Assembly (NCBI GenBank): GCA_033060915.1
Contig: CM065394.1
Location: 11,079,501-11,143,500 of the forward strand
Direction: 5' to 3'
Length of the DNA: 64,000 nt
From: Euryodendron excelsum
Lineage: Eukaryota > Streptophyta > Magnoliopsida > Ericales > Pentaphylacaceae
Made by a program: the position numbers and the translations under genes
The notes under the pieces: model-generated
Seen by the model: the letters and a program-made list of their open reading frames with translations, nothing else
Database searches by the model: none
What the model was told of the DNA's origin: nothing
Shown here: piece after piece, positions 54,000-64,000 of the stretch
Layout: each line of letters starts with the position of its first letter
Position numbering within the stretch: the first letter of the stretch is position 1

Positions 54000-56900
54000 T
54001 GTAAGCATCCCATTTTTGCCTGCTCGGCAAGTTCAGGTCCGACTAGACTCACATTCAAACCAACACAGACACATTCAAGTCAAAACCAGTTGTCTAGTCT
54101 CAAATCCAATCAATCAATCGCTTTGCGGGCACACCAAGCCCAATAGAGGCAAAATGACCAAAATGCCCTCGTGGAATTACTCGATCCAATTTTAGTTGGC
54201 ACATCTTCCTACAGACGGTAAGTCCCCATTTCAATCTCAAATTCAATTTCAAGTTCAATTCCAATCCAGATCAAATTTGGCATGCCTTTTGAAAAAGTTA
54301 ATCCATCAGGCGGTAAACCCACTCGTCCGGCACATTTTTTGAGAAAACTCTTTGAAACGATAAGTCCCTTCAAACTCGTCAACCGGAACGGAACCCAAGT
54401 CTCCGAGATGGTACAACGGTCCACCTTTGGCACCTACTAGCCCGCCAATGAAGAATGTCCATTATTCGGCACATCTTTTGAGAAAGTTGATTCCTCAGAC
54501 AATAAGTCCACCTAGCAGCTTCCAGAGATCAGGCAGTCTCCAGAATGATCACGCACCATTAGAGTGGCGAAAACACTCGCAAACATCGCAATGGTCAAAG
54601 TGACGAAAACACTTGCAAATAGGTCGATATTGGGAATTGCCAACAAACCCCCTATGTTATGGGAGCGAATTTGCCTCTTGGCTGTGACACGTTTACCAAA
54701 GGACGAGATAACTTTGGAAACCAACTTGTCACAGACCGTCAAAGTGATGGAAACACTTAAAACTCGGGTCAATACCAATGCTTGCTAGCCCACTCCAGTG
54801 AAAAATGACCAAATTGCCATTTGAGCCTTTTTTAGCACGCTTCACGAGAAAGTACCTAAGTCCTCAGAGCGATAAGTCCACCCTTCCAAGATCGTCCCAA
54901 AGACGATCTGGCATGTTCAAGTGCCTTCCAGTTGATTCCTGACCAATTCCGAGACCATTCGATCAAAATAACCATTTTGTCCCTAAGCATCCGAGCGCCT
55001 TCGAGAACCATACCAACTCTAGGTATCAAATTGGTAACCTTCCGAGAATGCTTCTAATAGTATTCCCAACCTTCCAATACCTTTTCGGATCATTCTGAGT
55101 CTATTCTAGGGAACTCAATACAAAATGATTGTTTTGCCTCTAGTGGACCGTTGCCTTTTCCAACCATACCGGCTCTGGTCATCAAACTGGCAATCCCTCA
55201 AAACACTTTAGATAGTGTTTCCAACCTTCAAGTCCTCTCATGAGTCATTCCGAGTCCATTACGGTCGTTTTTCAGTTTAGTTGACCGTTTTGCCCCTGAT
55301 AGCTTGGTCGACCATCCCGACGTTGTTTTTCAAGCCTGTTACCCTTGGGACACTATTTCAAGTGTTTTTACCCATTTCTGGTCTCCTGGAACATTCCTGA
55401 ACCTTTCGGAGTCACTCCTAGTGAAGCCAAGCCAAAAATTGCATGGTAGTCACTAATATAGGTGCCTAAAGCTTTTGCCTTGCATATCAAGGATTAAAAG
55501 ATATGTTGCTCACTGATATTAAAAATTTCCTAAGTGGCTGGCGTCACTGGCAGTGGCACCAAGACAAAAATTAGCCTAGCGCCACTCCTAGTGGCGCTAC
55601 AAGGAAAATTACCTAGGCGCCACTGCAACAAGCGCTAGGTCAATCTTTTGTCTATAAATATAGAGCCTCCCCCTGTGTGAAAAGGATCCGCAAACTCAGT
55701 CTAAAAACTTTGCTTTTCGAATTAGAGAGCTCGAAGTCTCTCAAAACCCTAGCTTTCTTTAGTTTCCTAAAACTTTAGCCACCATACAATTAACCCTAAC
55801 ATCTAGACACAATCCATACACTCATACACAAGCCTCCAAAGCCTCCATTGAAGACTCAATGTGTTGCAACTTGGAAGCTCTCAAGGATCAAGCAAAGCAA
55901 AGCAAATAAAGCAAGAATACAAGAAGAATACAAGGTAGGCTCTCTTTTTATGTTTACATACTTCCCCCTCTCTCTTCTTCTTCCTAACCCACTTGGGTTT
56001 TCTTCTATTTTAATCCCATATCTTCTTCGCCCCCCCACCCTTCTTGCATGCTTAGAACAAGGGAATCCCTGATTCATGTGTAGGAAGGATGGTTGAAAGT
56101 CACCATGTCGGGGGCTTTCTTCTAATTCAACCTTAGACCATGTGGATTCGGTCCCCTTGATTATGTGGTGAAGCCAACCTTGTCTATTCACGACTTCACT
56201 TGCATTGTGCATATCATGTTCATACATCTCTTTAAAATTGTTTCAAAAGTTATTTTCAAAGTTTGCATCAAAATCCTCTTTCAAACTTGTATTCAAAATC
56301 TTATTTTTAAAATATCACACTCCTAAAGTGATTCTAGCCAATTCATGGTTAGGGTTACTTTAGGAAAGTGTTATATTCATTGTGACCATCAAGGTCCATA
56401 TTTTGGGTGTAAACCCTAACTTGTTTTTCATTAATACCGCAATCTTAAGATGATTCTAGCCATTCCATGGTTAGAGTTGTTTTAAGAAAGTGTGATATCC
56501 AATGTGATCATCTTGGTCCATATTTCAAAATCCATGGTATTTTCAAAACCACAAATTTAGAATAGTTCTAATCTCTTCATGGTTAGAATCGTTTTAGAAA
56601 CGTGAGGTATTCAAAAGTTCATATTCAAACCTCTTCTAAAATTGCTTTTGAAATTGCTTTCCAAAAACTCTCTTCAAGCTCCCGTTTCAAAATTGCTTTT
56701 CAAAATATTTTCTAAAAGCTCTCTCCAAAAATTCCTTTTCAAAAACGCCTTTCAAAAATCTGTTTTCCAAAAAACCCTTTTCAAACTCCTTTCCAAAAGT
56801 TTTCTTCAAAAATTCACCTTCTAAAAACTACCTTCAAGTTTCCTTCCTAGAAAATCTCTTTAAAAGATTTATTTTCCAAAAACTCATTTTCTTGGAGTTC

Positions 56901-58761
56901 AAGTTAAGCCTTAGATTCCATGGTTAGGAAACCCTAATTGTTTTTCTAAAAACATGACTTCTTCTTTTGCTTCAAATCATAGGTTTCCAAAATCTCTTTT
57001 CCTCCACCAAAATCATAACTTTCTAAATCCTAGACTTCCAAAATTCAACCTTTTCAGTTCTATATCAAATTCAATCCTTCAAATTATGAAACTAGATCAA
57101 ATCCTTCAATTTTAGAAACCAAATCAAACCATCTCTCTTTGGAAATAAAATCTAATCTTCTACTTTAGGAAACAAGAATCAAATCTTTCTAGCTTGAAAA
57201 CTTTCTTAAGTTCAATCTTTCTAAATTCAAAACTTTCCTAAGTTCAAAACTTTCTTAAAATAAAACTTTCTTAAAGATGAACTTTCCTAATTTGATACTT
57301 TCCTAAAATGAAAGTTTCTTTATTTGACACTTTCCTATTTCAAAACATTCATAATTCAAAACTTTCCAAAGTCCAACCTTTCCTAAACCCTAATATTTCA
57401 AATCATTCCAAGTCAAGTGTTTTCTAATCAAATCAAATCTCTTTTTAAACCTTCCTTAAATCCAGCTTTCCTAATTCGAACCTTTCCTAAATCCAACTTT
57501 CTAAAATTGAACTTTTCAAATCTAAATCAAATCTTTCCAACCCAACTACATGTTCCAGTCTTAGGTAACCTAAACCTTAGGAGACCTAAATCCGAGTTCA
57601 ACCCTAACCCTAAAATTAGGGAGTTTCAATCCTTTTTCAAAAACTCCTTTCTAAACTAAGATAGTTTTCCAATTTCAATCTAAGTCAAAATGTTTCAAAA
57701 TCTCAATATTTCCAAATCAAGGTCCAATTCTAAGTCAAAAGTTCTATTTCAAATCAAATCTCGATTTCATATCTTCTATTCTAAGTTCAAACCAAATCCT
57801 TTTTCAAATCAAACTGTTTTCAAACCAAACTCTTTTGACATCAAATCATTTTAAATTAAACTTTTCAAAAAATTCTCAAAGTGCCTATTTTACATCAGAC
57901 TCTGAGTCCGAACTACGACTAACCTGATTCTAAAAAAGGAATACGTAAGCAACTCTCATGGGTGCGATCACAACCTTCTCTAAGTTTTTAATTCCATAAC
58001 CTTTTTCAAGCTTCCAATTTCATAACCTTTTTCAAGTTTCCAATTCCACAACCTTTTTCAAACTTCCAGTTCCATGATCTATTTCAAGGTTCTAATTCTA
58101 AAATCTATCTTTTCAAATCTATTTTCAAAATCAAATCTATCTTTTCAAATCTATTTCTAAAATCAAATCAAGCCTTTTCAAACCTACTTTCAAAATCAAA
58201 TCAAATTCCTGCACTTGCATATCATGCATCATGTCAACTTCTTTCTAAAAGTTCTTTTCAAAAGTGGATAGTATTGGACATTTATTAATCATAGATTTCA
58301 AATGAGTGAACCTAGGACGAATAGATATGTAGGTACCGCAAGGGCGAGGTAGGGTGATGGCTTAGTGCGTCTTCCCTACACGTTACAAACCTCCGAACCT
58401 AGAACACTGTTTTCAAATACCAAAATGAAGTTATTTTTCAAAAATGGATTAAATATTTCCAAAAGTTGCCAAACAACCTGTTTCCTTAAAAACCCTATCT
58501 TGAAGAAGTTTTCAAAACTTATTCAAAAACCTTAAGTGTAATCTTCGAATTGTGCTTAGTTTTAGGTGACCTAACTCACTTTAATCAAGTTAGGTGGTGA
58601 CTCCAAACCTTTTTTCAAAAGCCCTTAATCAAATCAATGTCCAATTCAAACCTAGTTGCACTCGTCCTTCTAGGAGGATGAGTTCTAACAACAAAGTACC
58701 GTGTTTTTTTTCACTTGTGTGTATTTTCCTCAAGTGCAAAAAATCAGGGTGCGATAGTTTA
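53995..58761 (+). mobile_element. Element D: solo LTR with target-site duplication
   Basis: The LTR proper is 54000-58756 (4757 bp), TGTAAGCATCCC...GGTGCGATA (GCGACA mutated). It is flanked by GTTAA (53995-53999) and GTTTA (58757-58761), a 5-bp duplication with one mismatch. The uninterrupted site in element C reads GGTTAACTCAT (about 1735-1745), confirming the target. TATAAATA is at 55653-55660, 54 bases after the palindrome AGCGCCACT/AGTGGCGCT (55579-55599). Only three 157-bp units are present and the 94-bp block is unamplified. Confidence 0.9.
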
Positions 58762-59560
58762 CTCATGCTATCACACGCTCCAAGTCAGGTCCTCCATCAG
58801 ATAGAATACACCCCTAGTTTAGGAAAGCATTCACCATTCACAAGAATATGAGACAACAGCAAATGGATAAAAACTATCATTTTATTTTTTCAAATGGAAA
58901 GCATATTGTTCTTATAGAAATGCAAACATAAAGTTAAAGGCAAAAAGGTAGAAGGGATAGAAAGAAAGTAGGTGAAAACACCTCCAGGTTCTTCTATAAA
59001 TAGGGTAGCTAGCTTGGCTCCCTCCAGCTCGAACGGCTCTGCCGATGCTTTTGGCTCTTCTAGTTCCCAGCCTATGTCTTTGTAGTCAAACTCAGTCACA
59101 GGCCAGGGGTTTTCCAATAGGTGCCGCTCAGCCGTGGCATACCTAGGGTGTAGAAACTCATCACCCCAACCGTCAGTGGCCATATACTCGACAGAATTCT
59201 CCTCCATAGGTATGGGCTCCTCAATTGGCCAGTCGGAAAGATCATACACTTCATTAGGGTTATAAAGATAGATTAGGTATGCCGGGAATTCCTTCACCCA
59301 ATCACTTTTTTCATTAGTCTCCCAATCCCCTTCGTAGTCTTCGACCATGATCACATCCAGTTTATCTTCCTCCTCTCTAGTATCACGTTAACTATGTGGT
59401 CTGGCAAAGGATTTGTGGTTACATTAGGAGTTTGAGTAGGGTTCACCAGCTATAAGTCAATGGTTTTATTGTTTATTAGGTCTTGAATTTTGTGTTTGAG
59501 AGAGAAGCAGCTTTTGGTGTCATGCCCTTGGTTACCCGAATGATACTCACAGGTGAGGGA
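58762..59560 (-). pseudogene. gag: gag fragment of element C' (interrupted by element F)
   Basis: On the minus strand it begins at the F insertion, just before a complete zinc knuckle CEYHSGNQGHDTKSC and SLKHKIQDLINNKTIDL (59556-59465). After a frame change it continues as an open frame 59354-58890: an acidic Trp-rich tail (MIMVEDYEGDWETNEKSDW, YNPNEVYDLSDWPIEEPIP, WGDEFLHPRYATAERHLLEN, DIGWELEEPKASAEPFELEG). It is homologous to the gag end of C at 2750-2141. The capsid part lies to the right of F, outside the window. The tail is better conserved than most gag sequence here; its function is unknown. Confidence 0.83.
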
Positions 59561-62500
59561 TGTAAGCACCTCGTTTTTGCCCGCTCGGCAGTCTCTAGTC
59601 CATCTAAACTTGTATTCAAATCAATAAGGACGCATTCCAAGTTCAAACCAGTTTTCTAGACATAATCCAGTCAATCGATCGCTTCGTAGGCCTGTCTGTC
59701 CCAAATAGAGGCAAAATGACCAAAATGCCTTTAGGGCATTATCCGGTCCAATTCCAGTGGGCACGTGTTCTTGAAGATGGTAAGTCCCCTTTTCAATCTC
59801 AATTCCAGTTCAAATCCAATTCTAGTCCAATTTCAGTTTAAATCAAGTTCGACACGTCTTTTGAGAACGTTGATCCCTCAAGGCAGTAAGTCCATCCAAT
59901 CTGGCATATTTTCCAAGAAAAATCCTTAGAACACCAAGTCCCTTCAAACCCGTTAACCGGGACGAGACCCCAAATCCCCGAGATGGTGATCGGTCCACCT
60001 TTAGCGCCTCCTAACCTGCCAATGAAGAATGTCCGTTTTGGCATGCCTTTCGAGAAAGTTGATTCCTCAGGTGATAAGTCCACCTAGCAGCTTCCTGAGA
60101 TCATGTAGTCTTTGGAATGATCGCGAACTGTTAGAGTAACAGAAGTACTCGTAAACATCACAACCATCAAAGTGGCAGACACACACGTAAACAGGTCGAC
60201 ATTGGGAATTGCCAATAAACCCCTATGTCATGGGACCACCGTCAGAGTGACAGAAATACTCAAAACTTAGGTCAACACCAGTGCTTACTATCCCACTCTG
60301 GTGAAAAATGACTAAACTGCCCCTAATATCATTTCTAACATGTTTCTCAATAAAATACCTAAGTCCTCAGGATGGTAAGTCCACCTTTCCAAGACCGTCC
60401 CAAAGACATTCCAACATGTTTAAGTGCCTTCCAGTCGATTTCGGGCCAATTTCAAGACCCTCTAGTTAAAATGACCATTTTGCCCCAAGGCATCTAAGCG
60501 CCCCGGAAACCACACTGGCTCTAGGTATCAAACCAGTAACCTCCCGGGGATGTTTCTGATAGTATTCTTGGTTTCTGATACATTTCTAGGTCATTCCGAG
60601 TCAATTTCGGCAAACTTGGTACAAAATGACTGTTTTACCCCTAGTAGGCCGGTCGCCTCTTCCAACCACAGCGACTCTAAGTATCAAACTGGTAGCCTCC
60701 TGGAACATTCTAGCTGATGTTTCCAAGCCTTCAGTCTTTTTCTGGGACATTCCAAGTACATCAAGGTAGCCTTCCAGCCCGAGTGACTGTTTTGCCCTAA
60801 TAGCCCGATCAACCCCTCCAACACATATTGTCACCATTTTTCAAGTCTATTACCCCCAAGACACTATTCTAAGGGTTCCTGTCACTTTTCGACCCTCTGG
60901 GCCATTCTCGGTCCTTTAAATCATTCCCAAACCTTCTGGAGTTACTCCTAGTAAAGCTCAACTAAAAATTGCATAGTAGTCACTAGTACAAGCGCCAAAA
61001 TCTTTGAAAGATACAGTGCTTACTGACCTTAAAAGTTTCCTAAGAGGCACTAAGCCAAAAAAATGGCCAAGTGCCACTCCTAGTGGCGCTAGTAGGATTT
61101 TTGGCCTGGCGCCAGTAGGATTTTTGGCCTAGCGCCAGTTCAGTCTTTTGTCTATAAATACAGAGCCTCCCCCAACGTGAAAGGGTCCGCAAACTCAATC
61201 CAAAAACCCTGCTCGTCAATATACAAACGTCGAAGTCCTTCCAAACCCTAGCCTCCATATACAAACCCTAGCCTCTATACACTTAACCCTAACATATATA
61301 CACTCATATACTAGCCTCCAAAGCCTTTATTAAAGACTTAAAGTGCTGCAACTTGGAAGCTCTCGAAGACCGAGCCAAAGCAAGCTCTCGAAGACCGAAG
61401 TAAAGCAAAGCAAGCAAGCAAAACAAAGAAGATATAAAGTAGGCTTTCTATTTACATTTACACAATTTTCCCCTCTCTCTTCTCTCTCCTAACCCACTTG
61501 GTTTTTCTTCTATTTTAATCCCTATCTTCTACCCCCCTTTCTGGCACGCTTGAAAGAAGGGATTCTCTGGTTCATGTGTAGGATTAGACTATTGAAAGTC
61601 ACCGTGTCGGGGGCTTTCTCGTAGTCTAACTAGAGACCACGTGGATTCAGCCCCCTTGATTATGTGGTGAAGCTTTTAACCTTGTATGTTCACGACTCCA
61701 ACTTGCATTGTGCATATCATGATCATGCATCTCTCCAAAACTTGTTTTCAAACTCGTTTTCAACACTTGTATCGAAAATCGTTTTCAAAACTTATATTAA
61801 AATTTTCTTCTTCAAAACTTATTTTCAAAATCACAATCCTAAGGTGATTCTAGCATTTCCATGGTTAGGGTTGCTTTGGAAAGTGTTACATTTAGAGTGA
61901 CCAATATGGTCCATATTTTCAAATCCTTGTTGTTTTCAAAACCATAATCCTAGAATGGTTCTAATCCTTTCATGGTTAGAATTGTTTTAGGAAAGTGAGA
62001 TATTTTTAGAGACTTGCAAAAGTCTGCATTCAAACTCCTTTCCGAATTGCTTTTCAAACCTACTTTCCTAAACCTCTTTTTAAATCCTCTCTAAAATCTC
62101 TTTTCACATCTACTTTCTAAAATCTCTTCTTCAATATACTTTCTAAAAACTTTTTCCAATCTCCTTTTCAAAATTGCTTCCTAACAATTGTTTTCTAAAA
62201 CTTCCCTTCAAAAACTTACTTTTCTAAAATCTCTTTTCTAAAAACTCTCTCCAAAAATCCCTTTCTAAAAGCTTTCTTCAAAATTTCACTTTCTAAAAGG
62301 AACACTCATCAAATTTCCTTCTTAGAAATTTCTTTCAAAAAATCTATTTTTCAAAATCTCTTTTCCTTGAAGCTCAAGTCAAGCCCTAGAGTCATGGTTA
62401 GGAAACCTTAGTTTTCTCTCCTAAAACATGATTTTCAATCTTTCCTTAAAATATAGATTTTCGAAATCTCTATTTTCTACGTCAAACCTTGGATTTCCAA

Positions 62501-64000
62501 AACCACTTTTCCTATACCAAACTATAGCCTTCCAAACCTAGGTTTTTCAAAACTCCTCCTTTCTAATTCCATGTCAAATCAAATCCTCTATTTTAGGAAA
62601 CCAAATCCAATCTTTCGTTTTTTAAACTAAATCAGATCCTCCATTTTTTGAAACAAAATCAAATCATCTCTTTTTGAAAATAAAATCCAATCTTTTAATA
62701 GAAATTAAATCCAAACCTTTTCCCAATTTCAACATTTCCTAATCTCAAGTCCTTCCTAATCCAAACCTTTCCTAATTCCATACATATCCAAATTTCAACT
62801 TTCCAAATCTGAATTTTCAAACCTTTCTTAAATTCAAATCTTTCCAAAATTCTAAACTTTCTAAATTTCAAATCTTTCCTAATCCAAAACTTTCTTAAGT
62901 CAACATTTTTTAAATTTAAAACTTTCCAATTTCAAAACCTTTCCTATTTTAAACTTTCCCAAAATGAAACTTTCCTAAAATAGAACTTTCCTATTTTGAA
63001 ACTTTCCTAAATCCAATCTTCTGTAAACTCCAACTTTCCAAGTCCAACATTCAAGTCAAATATTTTCTAAATCCCTTCCAAGTCAAGTCAAATCTTTCTT
63101 AAACCTCAAGTCTTTCCTAAGTCCCATCTTTTCTAAGTCTAGGTTTCTTAAAACCAAGCTTTCCAAAATCAATATTTTCAAATCTTCCAAGTCAATTTTG
63201 AATCAAAGTTCAATTTCCTAATCTTCCAATCCAAATTGGAACTCAAACTCTTTTTCAAGTTAAACCTTCTATTTTCTATCGGACTCTTGTCTGAACTACG
63301 ACTGAACTGATTCCCAAAAAGGGATACGTAGGCAACCCTCATGGGTGCAGCCATAACTTTTTTCAAATCTCTAATTCCACAATCTTTTTCAAGCTTCTAT
63401 TTTCGCAACCTTTTTCAAATTTTCAATTTCAAAACTTTTCTTAAACTTCCAAATCCAAAAATCTATTTTCAAAATTCTATTTCCAAATCTTTCTTTCAAA
63501 ATCAAGTCAAGTTCTTTTCAAATCTATTTTCAAAAATCAAAGTCTTTTCTTGAACTTGCATATCATGCATCACGTCGAATTTCTTTTCAAAGTTCTTTTC
63601 TAAAGTGGATAGTATTGGACATTTATTAATCAAAGATTCCGAGTGAGTGAGCCTAGGGTGAATAGACATGTAGGTATCGCAAGGGCGGGGTAGGGTGATG
63701 GCTTAGTGCATCTTCCCTATACGTAACCAACCTTCAAACCTAGATCACTGTTTTCAAAGACCAAATGGAGTTATTTTCAAAAAGAGCTTAAATATTTTCA
63801 AAGGTTTCCAAATGACCTATTTTCTTAAAAACACTCTCTTGAGGAAGTTTTCAAACCTTTTTCAAAAATCCTAAGTGTAATCTTTGGATTGTGCTTAGTT
63901 TTTAGGTAACTTAACTCACCTTAATCAAATTAGATGGCGACTCCAAATGTTTTCCAAAAGCCTTTATTCAAAATCAATTTTTCAATTCAAACCTAGTCGC
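59561..64000 (+). repeat. Element F: 5' part of an LTR (or solo LTR) running out of the window
   Basis: TGTAAGCACCTCG start, preceded by AGGGA (presumed TSD, right copy not visible). It has three 157-bp units (60473, 60630, 60787), palindrome GTGCCACT/AGTGGCGCT near 61071-61090, a local duplication of GTAGGATTTTTGGCCT-GCGCCA (61090-61140), TATAAATA at 61153-61160, an ATG-free leader, donor-like AAAG|TAGGC near 61438-61445, and the ATACGTAGG module (63280-63352). The window ends at CCTAGTCGC, about 100 bp before the expected LTR end. Whether an internal region follows cannot be told. Confidence 0.88.

Noticed and set aside
1..64000. Virus-like endogenous pararetrovirus or a cellular gene cluster
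   Set aside because: Every segment is accounted for by LTR, leader, gag, spacer or antisense PMD gene of one retrotransposon family. No movement protein, coat protein or unrelated exon was recognised.

Overview
The window is a block of plant, most likely eudicot, heterochromatin built entirely from nested copies of one large LTR-retrotransposon family. I found no cellular gene, rRNA or tRNA, and no protease, reverse transcriptase, RNase H or integrase. The family fits the Ty3/gypsy Tat/Ogre group. Its LTRs are 4-5.3 kb and begin TGTAAGCA and end GCGACA, its target-site duplications (TSDs) are 5 bp, and its primer-binding site (TGGCGACTCC...) resembles the tRNA-Arg type used by Ogre. The gag zinc knuckle is CxxH...GHxxxxC followed by a KIQDLID-like stretch. 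The species cannot be named from this sequence.

Layout. (1) 1-5893, minus strand: element C, with a partial 3' LTR, post-gag spacer, broken gag, leader, PBS and a rearranged LTR stub. (2) 5894-59560, minus strand: element C', whose 3' LTR is 5894-10645. Its internal region survives as 10646-13486, 51142-53999 and 58762-59560, and its 5' LTR lies beyond the window. (3) Element A (plus, 13487-51136, TSD CCATC) sits inside C'. (4) Element B (plus, 20393-43736, TSD ATAAC) sits inside A. (5) A solo LTR, E (36897-41848, TSD GAAAC), sits inside the 3' LTR of B. (6) A second solo LTR, D (54000-58756), and a further element, F (59561 to beyond the end), are inserted in C'. The nesting is therefore four deep (C' > A > B > E), which gives the relative order of insertion.

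Coding content. C, C' and B carry degraded gag only. B and C' also carry, at the same place between the post-gag spacer and the polypurine tract, a gene on the antisense strand for a plant mobile domain (PMD)-like protein of roughly 560 residues. It has a probable intron in its 5' UTR and a second phase-0 intron of about 85 bp near its 3' end. Both copies are pseudogenes. Because the gene is antisense to the element's genomic RNA, its introns would survive reverse transcription. Element A lacks it and has a 69-bp tandem-repeat array in that position instead.

Expression layout (inferred). Each LTR has a TATA box about 55 bp downstream of a GGCGCC palindrome. A leader of about 300-340 nt, nearly free of ATG, follows and ends in a splice-donor-like AG|GTAGG. 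A very long pyrimidine-rich stretch then runs through U5, the PBS and the leader to a polypyrimidine-AG acceptor immediately before gag. This suggests a spliced gag mRNA beside an unspliced genome. All copies look old: paired LTRs differ at many positions and every reading frame is broken.
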